This document shows, piece by piece, positions 25,448 to 33,966 of a stretch of DNA of 40,000 nucleotides (within the stretch, counting starts at the first letter, position 1; every line of letters starts with the position of its first letter). The translations under genes were made by a program, and so were the position numbers. Under the pieces are notes generated by a model. It made no database searches. It was not told the DNA's origin and saw only the letters and a program-made list of their open reading frames with translations. The stretch is taken from contig JADJXM010000028.1 of assembly GCA_016715865.1 (NCBI GenBank), positions 1-40,000 of the forward strand, read 5' to 3'. This stretch comes from Acidobacteriota bacterium. Lineage in GTDB: Bacteria > Acidobacteriota > Blastocatellia > RBC074.

Positions 25448-26817
25448 ATGGCGGATAAGCATCCCATCGTAAAACAGGCAAAAGAAGGAACCGCTCCGCG
25501 CGAAAGTGACAGACCTGAGACAGCGAGTCATGTCACTTTTTCCGAAGCGCTGCGCTTCTGGATCAAACTGGGATTCATTTCGTTCGGCGGCCCGGCTGGT
25601 CAGATTGCGATCATGCATCGAGAGCTGGTCGAACGCCGACGATGGGTGAGCGAGGAAAGATTTCTGAACGCGCTCAACTACTATCTGCTGCCGGGGCCGG
25701 AAGCGCAGCAACTGGCGATCTACATCGGATGGCTGTTGCATCGTGTGCCGGGCGGCATTATCGCGGGGGCATTCTTCGTTATCCCTTCAATCTTCATCCT
25801 GCTGGCGCTGTCATATGTTTACGCCGCATACGGCAATCTCATCATTGTCGCGGGCGCGTTGGCCGGATTCAAACCGGTCGTCGTCGCAATCGTCGTGGAA
25901 GCTGTATTGCGAATCGGCAAGCGGGCAATCAGGCATCGCGCCCATTACGCGATCGCTGCTGCGGCATTCGTCGGCATCTATTTTCTTCAAATTCCATTTC
26001 CTCTCATCGTGCTGGCTTCCGGGTTGGGCGGGCTTGTGCTGACACGGTTCGGGTCGCAAATGGCGATCGCAAAATCAGACGCAGGCGGGAAGGAATCGGT
26101 ACTTGACGACAACGCGCCACTTCCCTCTCACACACGGCCTTCGCGTACCCGCGCATTAAAGACGCTCGCAATCGGAATCGCGCTGTGGGCATTGCCCTTC
26201 GCAGCACTCATCGAGCGGCGCGGTTGGGCGAGCCTGCATGCGCAGGAGTATCTCTTCTTCACACAGGCGGCGGTGGTCACTTTTGGCGGCGCATATGCCG
26301 GCTTGCTTATGTCACGCAGGCGGCAGTGACAAATTATGGATGGCTCTCACAGGCGCAAGCCGTCGACGGTCTGGCGCTGGCCGAGACAACCCCAGGGCCG
26401 CTGATTATGGTCTTACAGTTCGTTGGCTTTATGGCCGCCTGGAATCACCCGCAAGGATTGTCGCCAACGATGAGCGGCGTCCTCGGCGCGTTCGTGACTA
26501 CGTGGACGACCTTCCTGCCGAGCTTTCTCTTCATCTTTCTGGGTGCACCCTACATCGAGTCGTTGCGCGGCAACCGGCATCTGAGAGGCGCGCTCGGCGG
26601 CATCACGGCGGCGGTCGTCGGCGTGGTGTTGAATCTGGCGCTCGTCTTTGGCATGGCCGTGATCTGGCCGCGCGGGTTGGCTGGCGGAACGGATTGGTTT
26701 GCGGTCGTCTTGAGTCTCGCGAGTTTCATTGCGCTGTATCGACTCAAGACAGATGTTTTGTGGGTCGTCATCGGCGGCGGTTTGATCGGAGTGGCGCGAT
26801 CCGTGCTCGGCCGGTGA
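25448..26817 (+). CDS. chrA: Chromate transporter ChrA, long-chain type, one frameshift
   Basis: An inner-membrane chromate ion transporter of the two-domain (LCHR) type, about 456 residues, with roughly ten membrane segments. The N-terminal half shows the family signatures WIKLGFISFGGPAGQIAIMH, LPGPEAQQLAIYIGWLL and IAGAFFVIPSIFIL. The C-terminal half has the matching repeat FFTQAAVVTFGGAYA, AETTPGPLIMVLQFVGF and TFLPSFLFIFLGAPYIE. At about 26302 one base is missing (GCCGGCTTGC where GCCGTGCTTGC would give AYAVLAYVTQAAV), so the two halves are in different frames. The start at 25448 has AGGAAG nearby. It is transcribed divergently from the redoxin/UGSC pair. It would export chromate; sulphate transport is an alternative in some family members. 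Confidence 0.9.
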
Positions 26818-26850
26818 ACCTGTCAGCCGAACGAATAATTGTTTTTCTGG

Positions 26851-26910
26851 TTATACCCCCATCACAACCACGCGAAAGCCGATGTGATCATAACGCCGTT
26901 CGGGTTCATG
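26851..26910 (-). pseudogene. Formylglycine-generating-enzyme-like (SUMF1) C-terminal scrap
   Basis: The minus strand reads PERRYDHIGFRVVV and stops at 26851-26853. The pattern R-x-D-x-IGFRVV is the usual last strand of FGE-sulfatase/SUMF1 domains. Only about 20 codons are in frame and the preceding sequence (to 27060) is AT-rich with no further SUMF motif, so this is a remnant at best. Confidence 0.35.
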
Positions 26911-27067
26911 GGAATGATAACAGGATGGAGGGAAAAACCTTTATTATATTGCATAGACGTTATGTGGTTACTATTTAATGATCTAACACGAGTGGGACTA
27001 ATGACAAGGTATCTACCAATACCTTTCGAGCTTGATTTGACTAATTGCTGACCGTCTTAAATAATCT

Positions 27068-27437
27068 GTGCGCACAAAAATGAAACGATCAAAGAAAGCC
27101 AATGCGGAGGAGCGACTGGAACGAAACGCAGCATTGCTCAAGATGCGGTTCGAAGCGACGATCTATCCCGGTCGCAAGGCGAAGACAAAAGATTGGGCTG
27201 ATGATCTCAACGTCGATCGGGTCCCCGACGCCAGAGGGACGAGTACGCCCTGATAACCATCGAGGATTTGGTGAGGCTGCTCGATCAGGGCGTGAAGTTC
27301 GTCTCTACCGGGCGCACGCTTATGAACCGCTCGATCCGGCATTGATCGTGACAGACAGGTCGTTTAAGCGCTGGCTCGATGAGCAAGTAAGAACGCTCAA
27401 GGCCAATCCGGGTCCGAAGCCTTTTCACGAACCCTGA
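27068..27437 (+). CDS. Small conserved-looking protein of unknown function, two frameshifts
   Basis: Joined across two small indels (about 27232 and 27310) this encodes about 115-120 residues: a basic N-terminus (KRSKKANAEERLERN), FEATIYPGRKAKTKDWADDL, EYALITIEDLVRLLDQGVKF, then AHAYEPLDPALIVTDRSFKRWL and a terminal GPKPFHEP. No domain is recognised. It ends 7 bp before the M14 peptidase start and is likely co-transcribed with it, perhaps as a dedicated partner. The start is uncertain: GTG at 27068 or ATG at 27080, with no clear ribosome site. Frame continuity by protein sense rather than homology makes this less certain than its neighbours. Confidence 0.5.
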
Positions 27438-27444
27438 GATCTGA

Positions 27445-28911
27445 ATGTATCGGACGATCGCACAACTCGACGCAGCCATAGATACGCTGGTTGACACAAG
27501 ACCGGACCTCTGCATCCGCGTACCCCTGAACAATTCAATTGAGGGCCGGCCCATCAATGCTTTGCGACTGCGGGCTGGCGGCGGTGAAAATCGCCGAGGG
27601 ATCCTGATCGTCGGCGGTATGCATGCTCGGGAATTGATGAACCCGGACGCGATCATTGAGCTCGCGTTTGATCTCGCCCAGGCATATACGAGTGAGACAG
27701 GCCTGTCATACGGCGGCGCCGAATGGTCCGTTCTTGATGTCAGGATCATGATGGAGACGCTCGACATCTGGATGTTGCCTTGCGCCAATCCCGATGGTCG
27801 CCACCACGTAATGAAAACCGGAGGCGACTGGAATTGGAGAATGAACCGGCGCGACAATCCCGGCACGACGTGCGAAGGCGTTGATCCTAACCGCAATTGC
27901 GACTTTATGTGGCGCGTCATCGGTCCGACTACCGTTTGCAATCCCTGCTCCAACACGCAAGGTTTCGTCGGCAGGTTGCCGTTTTCCGAGCCCGAATCCC
28001 AAAATATTCACTTGCTTTGTGATGCACATAGAATAGATGTATTCGTAGACGTCCATTCTTTCAGCGAATTCGTGCTTTTCCCGTGGGGACACGCTCCGAC
28101 GCAAACAACGCAGCCGCTCCCAAATTTCACCAGTCTGCTTATGGGATTTTGTCGACCATTGGATCCTCCGGGGCATCAAGAGTTCATGCCACCGACGGAT
28201 CAGCTTAAGTATCAAACGGTCGCAACCCGAGTCGCGGATGCCATCAGGGCCGTGCGCGGCAGGAATTATGTATTGAAAACCATTTACCAGGTATACAACG
28301 GCACCACCACCGGGACTACTTCGGACTATGTTTACAGCCGGCATATCGCAAATCCCGCACTCCGAAAAACGTTCGCGTTTGCATTTGAAACTGGTCCAAA
28401 TACTGGAGATGTTCGCTCGTCGTTCCAGCCGGCAGACCCGGAGCCGATCAAACTCGATACCAAGGCGGGACTCGTCGCGTTGATTCAACAAAGTGTTTGT
28501 GCGATCGAATTTATAGGCGAGACGCTTCAGGCAGGAACGGTTCAACCCCTCCGCGACGCTCGCGACGAACTGTTGGTTCCTACCGAAAAAGGCCGTGGCT
28601 GGATCGAGTTGGTCACCAGCGTCCAGTCTGAGCTGCTTGGGATGGTACTTACCGACAAGGCGCTTACCAGGCGAGCCATGAGCCTGTTATTGCGGGTTCA
28701 GAAGTTGTCAGTGGCGAGGGGAAAGGCCACCGTCAGCGCCGGCGACATAAAGGACGGTATTGAGTTCCTTGAGTCGTTGAAATCCCGCGCAACGCGACCT
28801 GAAGTGCGCGAGGCAATTTCCATTATTAACCGACACCTCAAAAAAGCCGCTGGACAAACAGTAGAGGCGATTCTCAAAAAGCTCGCCAAATCCAACCCGC
28901 CGACATTGTGA
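27445..28911 (+). CDS. M14-family zinc metallocarboxypeptidase
   Basis: A 488-residue peptidase of the carboxypeptidase A/succinylglutamate-desuccinylase-like M14 family. The zinc site is GGMHARE (His and Glu, near residue 59) plus DVHS (His near 204). EGVDPNRNCDFMW and PFSEPES are substrate-pocket signatures, and FAFETGP (near 315) carries the catalytic Glu. The last 120 residues are helical and unassigned. No signal peptide is seen, so unlike most carboxypeptidases it may act in the cytoplasm. The frame is intact. It follows a small unknown gene by 7 bp and overlaps the next gene's GTG start at its stop codon, so three genes probably share one transcript. Confidence 0.92.
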   Translation: MYRTIAQLDAAIDTLVDTRPDLCIRVPLNNSIEGRPINALRLRAGGGENRRGILIVGGMHARELMNPDAIIELAFDLAQAYTSETGLSYGGAEWSVLDVRIMMETLDIWMLPCANPDGRHHVMKTGGDWNWRMNRRDNPGTTCEGVDPNRNCDFMWRVIGPTTVCNPCSNTQGFVGRLPFSEPESQNIHLLCDAHRIDVFVDVHSFSEFVLFPWGHAPTQTTQPLPNFTSLLMGFCRPLDPPGHQEFMPPTDQLKYQTVATRVADAIRAVRGRNYVLKTIYQVYNGTTTGTTSDYVYSRHIANPALRKTFAFAFETGPNTGDVRSSFQPADPEPIKLDTKAGLVALIQQSVCAIEFIGETLQAGTVQPLRDARDELLVPTEKGRGWIELVTSVQSELLGMVLTDKALTRRAMSLLLRVQKLSVARGKATVSAGDIKDGIEFLESLKSRATRPEVREAISIINRHLKKAAGQTVEAILKKLAKSNPPTL

Positions 28912-29315
28912 AAAACAGATATCAAATGAAACACAGCGTAATATTAACCATCACGTCTCTGCTCTCGATCCTCTTCTTTACGTTTCACCTGACGGACGAC
29001 ATCGTCCGCGGGTTCGAAAAGGGAGGACTCTCAAACCTCATTGGCGGGGTGCTCATCTCCGTTGGATGGCTGTACGGAACGCTGGTGCTCGCCGAACGGC
29101 GATCAGGATACGTCATCATGCTCCTTGGGTCGCTCCTTTCGTTGGCCGTCCCCGTCATCCACATGAAGGGGACGGGTGTCGGCGTGGCGAGCGGCATCGC
29201 CAACTCCAGCGGAGGCTTCTTCTTCGTCTGGACGCTCATCGCGCTCGGCGTGACCGGGCTCTTCTCCGTCATCCTCTCGGCGCACGGGCTGTCGCGCGCC
29301 ACTTATAACAGATGA
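28908..29315 (+). CDS. Small four-helix membrane protein, unknown function
   Basis: About 130 residues with four hydrophobic segments: ILTITSLLSILFFTFHL, LIGGVLISVGWLYGTLVLA, YVIMLLGSLLSLAVPVIHM and FFFVWTLIALGVTGLFSVIL. A loop with DDIVRGFEKGG follows the first helix. Start is either the GTG at 28908, overlapping the peptidase stop, or the ATG at 28926. It is more GC-rich in its second half than the peptidase gene. No family is recognised. Confidence 0.75.
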   Translation: MKNRYQMKHSVILTITSLLSILFFTFHLTDDIVRGFEKGGLSNLIGGVLISVGWLYGTLVLAERRSGYVIMLLGSLLSLAVPVIHMKGTGVGVASGIANSSGGFFFVWTLIALGVTGLFSVILSAHGLSRATYNR

Positions 29316-29324
29316 TACGAGTGG

Positions 29325-29703
29325 GAATGAATAGTCGTGTGAATTCTGCGGTGCTGTTCTGCGCCGATTCCGGATCAATCAACATTTTCGCGCCTTTGAC
29401 CATCGAGTAACCGTCGCCTCCGCCGGCCAGGTAAGTCGTCAATGCCAGCGTGTAGATCCTCTTTTCATCGAGCGGCTGTCCGTTGACCGCGATTTTCACG
29501 ACGCGCGAGCCGACCGGTTTGCGGCCGTCGAAGTCGAATTGAATGCCGGAGATTTGTGTCAGCACCCACAGCCCGCCGTCCAGATGCAGGCGAATCTTCA
29601 GCAGGTGGTCGCGCGCCCCGGAAAGCACTCGCCATCGGTTGATGACGAGTGCCGGAGAGAAAGGTGATTTCTTTGTGAGAAACCGGATAAACCGTTCTGT
29701 CAA
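29325..29703 (-). pseudogene. 5'-nucleotidase C-terminal domain fragment, cut at both ends
   Basis: The minus strand reads SPALVINRW, DGGLWVLTQISGIQFDFDG, VGSRVVKIAVNGQPLD and TLALTTYLAGGGDGYSMV. This is the substrate-binding C-terminal domain of secreted 5'-nucleotidase/UshA-type enzymes, including the GGDGY motif. The N-terminal metallophosphatase domain is absent. At the other end the frame runs into the 3' end of the membrane-protein gene near 29325, so the tail is lost too. A gene scrap left by rearrangement. Confidence 0.7.
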
Positions 29704-29706
29704 TTA

Positions 29707-32094
29707 CTACCTAAGCCTCCAATTAGGCGGCGGCATTCCATCGTCCTTCGGAAACGGATTTCCGTCAGCAGTGGGGCACATAGGCTGAGCGAACGCATTG
29801 ACTGTTGAGATAAATCCGGGATCAACAACGACTGCAGCACCTAAAACACTTGTCACGAGTTTGCCGATCCGCCATTGGTCAGCTTCCAAAATCGCGCCGA
29901 GATGATGCACCGCCCACGACCGCTTGATATATCTTTGAGTGTTGTAATCAAACTGGCTTCGGATCTTGTATTCGATCTCTGGTGAGGTATTTTGCGCGAA
30001 ATTCTCCTCGTATTCGTCGGCCCAGAGTTTGATCTCTTCAACGAGGCCTGGCACAGTCGCAGCAATATTGTAGGTGGCCACGGCATTGTTTGTGATCTTT
30101 TCCGCTTTCTGGAGGGTATTTAGTTTACTTAATCCCGCAAACAGTTTCTGCCATTTCGGCGAGTCTTCCAAGGCATATTGTGCAACTGCGACCCCACCCT
30201 TAAAGATCACCCCGGTTCCCTTAGCCCCCTCTGTTATCGCTTTCGTCGTCCCTTTGGCTGCCGCCTGTGCCCTTGCGGATATGCCCATCGTGAAGATGCC
30301 CAGCACTAACATGATCGGGGAGAAGACCATATCGCTAATGGACTGGGCACAGGCATTAACATCTTCGGCACAGCCAACTCCGCATTGATACGGCTGTCTT
30401 CCCCGACAATTCTGCCAGCAGACAGGTCCGACACCTTCAAAGTCACCCACACACTTCGGGTAGCAGAGGCCCCCGCTGTTTTCTAATGGTGCTGCACAAT
30501 TCATCGACTCGCCAACCCCGCGGCCGTAAGAGGGTTTTGTACAGCCTGTTCCAGTGTCTGCCCAGCCATCGGGGCATGTCGGGGCACAGATCGTTACAAC
30601 TGTCGTCTTGTAACCGAGCTTACATTTTGGATAGATCACGGCTCCATTTTGTTCGCAATTCCCCTTTCCGTATTTTGTCTCGCATCTGCCGATCGGTCCG
30701 GAGTAGTCCGGTAATAACGGATCACCGATCTGCCACCCATATCCTTCACGGGTATATTCGCCCGCTTTTTGACAAAATGCCCCGATGTCGTTAAATCCTG
30801 ACGGACAGGTGCCCCAGCAGACCGGACCATTCCCTGAAAAACCTGCCCGACAGAGTGGGTAGCAAAGAGCCCCGTTTTTCTCTGTTCCGGGCCGACATGT
30901 GGTCAGAGGAGTACCGACGCCACGGCCATTGCTGTTCTTATAACAGAAGGGGATTCGGCTGTTGGATGTTTCCTTAGCAATCCACTGATTGATTTTTACG
31001 ATCGTAAAAATCTTAAACGGATCCTTCAGATCCTTGTCAGCGATGATAGCGAAAGTATCAGTTGTGCGTACCTGATCAGCGAAGGTCCGCTGCGAACCGG
31101 TAATCTTGGTTACGTTGCGGTTGCTCAGATTGATCTCGAATTGATAAGCGTTGTTGGCGCACGACAAGAGGATCTGATCCACCCCTCGGCTAGTTTCGGT
31201 ACATTCAGCCGTTAGCTTATCGTTGGGCCTGCCTCCGGTTCGAAATTGCCAATTAACATCTCCTACCTGTCGGAAAAGCCCCCTTTCTCCTGCCTGGGGT
31301 CCAAAGGCAACTTCGGTAACTTTGGTGCTGTTAGGATTTACAATTCTGGTTGCGGGAGCAGAACCAGATTTAAGGCCGATCCAAACATCCTTAGTTTCGT
31401 TTGGCCATCTGGGCTCGACAGTAAATCCAACTGCCCGCGCAACTTTACTGCCCGAGAAGAAATAATTTCTGCCGTTTGAATATTTGAATGCCGCGCTTAT
31501 CGGACCAGCGGCCAGGACACTCGCCGGGATATCTGTTTCGCTGACGAATTTTTCATTCGTGATGACTACCTGCCGCTTACCTTTGTATAAGATGACCGAT
31601 CCGCTGTCATCCAGTGCCGCATCGATCCCGCTGGCAAAAGAGGCGGGCAATCCTTGCCAGCCGCCCGGAAGTTTAACTTGGGAATATCCAGGGTAAACGG
31701 TCTTGTTTGCCGGGTTGATAGCTGCGTACTCATTTCCCTTGAAGAAGTAAATCCCATTCGAGTATGGATCCTGCACCGCGGCATCAATACCTGAGTGAAA
31801 GGACGCCGGAAGGCCTTTCCATTCGCCAGGAAGATTCATCGGATAACCAGGATCTACATTTGTTCCGGTCAGACGATAGTATTGATTTCCCTTAAAAAAG
31901 TAGGAAACGTTTTCACCGCGGTGAAAGAATGCCGCATCGACATCTGCGGTCTGCACGGGTGGTGCACTTTCTGCCCGAACCTTGGGGAGCAGCGAGCCGT
32001 AGGGGCCGACCAGTAGTAGCATGCTCAAAAGCATTGCAATGATTGAACGAAATGCGCCGGGATTCGATTTTTTGGCCTTTGATCTGCTATTCAT
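29707..32094 (-). CDS. Secreted hemopexin-repeat / Cys-rich protein, 795 aa
   Basis: An exported protein of unusual make-up. Residues 1-42 form a signal peptide (IIAMLLSMLLLVGPYGSLL). Residues 50-235 are four hemopexin-type blades: VDAAFFHRGENVSYFFKGNQ, IDAAVQDPYSNGIYFFKGNE, IDAALDDSGSVILYKGK and AAFKYSNGRNYFFSGSKV. Residues 300-590 hold some 22 cysteines in repeats of the form CYPLCRAGFSGNGPVCWGTC and YGRGVG. A hydrophobic segment (MVFSPIMLVLGIFTMGI) sits near 600, then a helical tail of 180 residues ends with another Cys. Hemopexin blades bind haem, metals or glycans; fused to a Cys-rich module they suggest a surface or toxin-like protein. A DsbA-like gene lies 85 bp upstream and could form its disulphides. 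Confidence 0.85.
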   Translation of the reverse strand: MNSRSKAKKSNPGAFRSIIAMLLSMLLLVGPYGSLLPKVRAESAPPVQTADVDAAFFHRGENVSYFFKGNQYYRLTGTNVDPGYPMNLPGEWKGLPASFHSGIDAAVQDPYSNGIYFFKGNEYAAINPANKTVYPGYSQVKLPGGWQGLPASFASGIDAALDDSGSVILYKGKRQVVITNEKFVSETDIPASVLAAGPISAAFKYSNGRNYFFSGSKVARAVGFTVEPRWPNETKDVWIGLKSGSAPATRIVNPNSTKVTEVAFGPQAGERGLFRQVGDVNWQFRTGGRPNDKLTAECTETSRGVDQILLSCANNAYQFEINLSNRNVTKITGSQRTFADQVRTTDTFAIIADKDLKDPFKIFTIVKINQWIAKETSNSRIPFCYKNSNGRGVGTPLTTCRPGTEKNGALCYPLCRAGFSGNGPVCWGTCPSGFNDIGAFCQKAGEYTREGYGWQIGDPLLPDYSGPIGRCETKYGKGNCEQNGAVIYPKCKLGYKTTVVTICAPTCPDGWADTGTGCTKPSYGRGVGESMNCAAPLENSGGLCYPKCVGDFEGVGPVCWQNCRGRQPYQCGVGCAEDVNACAQSISDMVFSPIMLVLGIFTMGISARAQAAAKGTTKAITEGAKGTGVIFKGGVAVAQYALEDSPKWQKLFAGLSKLNTLQKAEKITNNAVATYNIAATVPGLVEEIKLWADEYEENFAQNTSPEIEYKIRSQFDYNTQRYIKRSWAVHHLGAILEADQWRIGKLVTSVLGAAVVVDPGFISTVNAFAQPMCPTADGNPFPKDDGMPPPNWRLR

Positions 32095-32115
32095 TGTTTT
32101 TCACCTTTATTTTGC

Positions 32116-32129
32116 TTGCCTTAAGGCAA
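32116..32129. promoter_or_regulatory. Perfect 14-bp palindrome upstream of hemopexin gene
   Basis: TTGCCTTAAGGCAA is fully self-complementary and lies 22 bp upstream of the start codon, between the DsbA-like and hemopexin genes. Position and symmetry suit a dimeric repressor site, but no partner is known. Confidence 0.35.
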
Positions 32130-32179
32130 TAATTCCCTTTCACCATTGTGTGACAGAATTGAACCTCTCCAGTTAACCG

Positions 32180-33007
32180 CTATTTCTTAAGACCAATGAC
32201 ACTTTTTGCCGGGATAGCTTCTTTCAACTTACTCCGCTCGATCGTCACGAATCTGGCCAAAGATTCCGAGTCGACCGCCCCCGGGATTATCGTCTCGCCA
32301 ATGATGTAGGCGGGTGTGCCGTTGATGTCGAGCGAACCTGCAAGGCGAATATTGCGATCAAGTTGTTCGTTAAGTTTCGGGTCAGCCATGTCTTTCTGCA
32401 GTGTGGCGTGGTTCAGCCCAAGCTGATCGGAAATACTTTTGACCGCAACCTCGTCTGAATTCTGCGATTCCATCAGCGCCTGGTGAAATTGAACGTATTT
32501 ACCCTGCCTGGCCGCCGCGAGTGCTGCCTTCGCGGCCAGATACGACTGCGGTCCGAGGACCGGAAATTCCTTGTAAACAACGCGAAGCGCCGGGTCCTTA
32601 AGAACAAGGGCGTCAAGTGCGCGCAAGGTCGTTTTACAATACCCGCAGTTGTAGTCAAAAAATACAATTATCGTGACATCGGCCTTGGCATTGCCCGCGA
32701 TCGGCGAATCGGGGTCGGAATAAATGGCCGACCTCAGTTCCTTCAGGTTATTCGCAACCCGCAGCCGACGTTGATCTTCCTCCTGTGCCTGCAGGGCCTG
32801 CATTGCTTCTCGGATGATCGAGGGATTTTTAAGCAAATATTCACGGATAACACTTTCGATCGACGCCTTTTGTTCTTTGGAAACCGGAGCCTCAGTCGAC
32901 TCCGACTTTGTGAAAGACGGAATTTGTGCGTCGACATCGGAAACACAAAATAGAAGGACCGATCCGAGCGTTAATAAGCTCAAGCGATGAAGCAAGGCAG
33001 ATTTCAT
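32180..33007 (-). CDS. DsbA-family thiol:disulphide oxidoreductase, exported
   Basis: A 275-residue periplasmic protein of the DsbA/DsbG/Com1 thioredoxin family. Start is the ATG at 33007 with AAGGAA upstream; a longer open frame reaching 33229 only reads through palindromes. Residues 1-27 are a signal peptide (LSLLTLGSVLLFCVSDVDA). A helical linker (ESVIREYLLKNPSIIREAMQ) precedes the thioredoxin core with VFFDYNCGYCK (CGYC redox pair, near 125) and the cis-proline loop NGTPAYIIG near 235. It would oxidise or isomerise disulphides of exported proteins. The Cys-rich hemopexin protein encoded immediately downstream is the obvious client. Confidence 0.92.
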   Translation of the reverse strand: MKSALLHRLSLLTLGSVLLFCVSDVDAQIPSFTKSESTEAPVSKEQKASIESVIREYLLKNPSIIREAMQALQAQEEDQRRLRVANNLKELRSAIYSDPDSPIAGNAKADVTIIVFFDYNCGYCKTTLRALDALVLKDPALRVVYKEFPVLGPQSYLAAKAALAAARQGKYVQFHQALMESQNSDEVAVKSISDQLGLNHATLQKDMADPKLNEQLDRNIRLAGSLDINGTPAYIIGETIIPGAVDSESLARFVTIERSKLKEAIPAKSVIGLKK

Positions 33008-33062
33008 AATTACGTTCCTTATTGGTTGGCTTGTGCGAACACAATAGTTATGCCACGACACC

Positions 33063-33109
33063 GCTGTATCCAATCTCAGCCTACAAAGTGGGCTAAGATT
33101 GGATACAGC
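33063..33109. repeat. Long hairpin 1 of a pair, upstream of DsbA-like gene
   Basis: Arms of 19 bp (GCTGTATCCAATCTCAGCC and its complement with one mismatch) around a 9-nt loop. Shares the core CTGTATCCA with the hairpin at 33153-33212. Confidence 0.75.
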
Positions 33110-33152
33110 AGTGTGCTCGAAGCAGGTTTCACACAATTCCTTCGGCCACGCT

Positions 33153-33212
33153 CGACTGTATCCATATCGTAATGACGGCGCTTGCACCGTCATTACGATA
33201 TGGATATAGTCG
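33153..33212. repeat. Long hairpin 2 of a pair, 60-bp near-perfect palindrome
   Basis: Arms of 26 bp start CGACTGTATCCATATCG; the right arm matches with one mismatch, and pairing continues toward a tiny central loop. The strength is far above a normal terminator and there is no T-tract. The stretch from 33213 to 33390, before the sigma factor, holds no gene. Confidence 0.8.
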
Positions 33213-33390
33213 TGACTATCAGGCTTCACGAATTGGTTTGTTATCGCTCCTATTGGTTAAGGGGGAATCGGCGGGCAAAAGTGTTCATGGCGCGAAAAAT
33301 AAATATTTTCACTACTTCCTGGCGCCATGACTCGGTTGAAATCGCCGTGTTATCTTATGGCGACATTAGTTGGCCCCACTTGATGTAGTT

Positions 33391-33966
33391 ATGTCAGATT
33401 CTTCACCACCGACCATTACCCAGCTGTTGGTAGCCTGGAACCAGGGAAATCAGGATGCGCTCGAACAATTGACGCCGATGGTGTATAGCGAACTGCGCCG
33501 GCTGGCGCACGGCTATCTGAAAGGCGAAAAGCGCGGGCATGTGTTGCAAACCACAGCGCTGGTCAACGAGACGTTCGTGCGACTGATTGACTGGAGGCAG
33601 GTCGAATGGCAGGACCGCGCCCATTTCTTCGGCGTGGCGGCGACTCTTATGCGTCACATCCTCGTGCAATTCGCCCGCGAACAACAGGCTGAGAAACGCG
33701 GCGGTGGGCAGGCCATCCGGGTTTCGCTCTCCGAAGCCGTCGCCTTCAGTGCGCGGCAAGATCCCGACCTGGTGGCGCTGGATGACGCGCTGACGGCGCT
33801 GGAAAAGCTCGATCCGAGACAGGCTCGCACTGTCGAGTTGCGTTTTTTTGGCGGGCTGAGTCTGGAGGAGGCAGCCGAAGTGTTGCAGGTTTCCATAACC
33901 ACCGTGCGACGCGACTGGCGAATGGCCCAGGCCTGGTTACATCAGCAAATAAGTGCAACGGAATGA
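33391..33966 (+). CDS. ECF-type RNA polymerase sigma factor
   Basis: A 191-residue sigma-70 family factor of the acidobacterial/planctomycete ECF subgroup (Sigma-70 ECF, TIGR02999-like). Region 2 lies at residues 20-90 (VYSELRRLAHGYLKGE, TALVNETFVRLIDW, RAHFFGVAATLMRHILV). Region 4 is at 130-185 (LEKLDPRQARTVELRFFGGL, SLEEAAEVLQVSITTVRRDW). The start is the ATG at 33391; a weak ribosome site means translation may be low. The stop codon overlaps the start of the kinase gene (ATGA), so the two are translationally coupled. In this family the kinase is thought to control the sigma factor, for instance by phosphorylation. Confidence 0.93.
   Translation: MSDSSPPTITQLLVAWNQGNQDALEQLTPMVYSELRRLAHGYLKGEKRGHVLQTTALVNETFVRLIDWRQVEWQDRAHFFGVAATLMRHILVQFAREQQAEKRGGGQAIRVSLSEAVAFSARQDPDLVALDDALTALEKLDPRQARTVELRFFGGLSLEEAAEVLQVSITTVRRDWRMAQAWLHQQISATE

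Noticed and set aside
25346..25741. Minus-strand frame of 131 codons over the start of chrA
   Set aside because: Antisense shadow; it overlaps conserved ChrA coding sequence and the divergent promoter region.
26839..27051. 70-codon plus-strand open frame after chrA
   Set aside because: No ribosome site, unusual composition and no motif; part of it is antisense to the SUMF-like scrap.
33008..33229. N-terminal extension of the DsbA-like frame by 74 codons
   Set aside because: It reads through both long palindromes, and a signal peptide with a ribosome site begins exactly at 33007.
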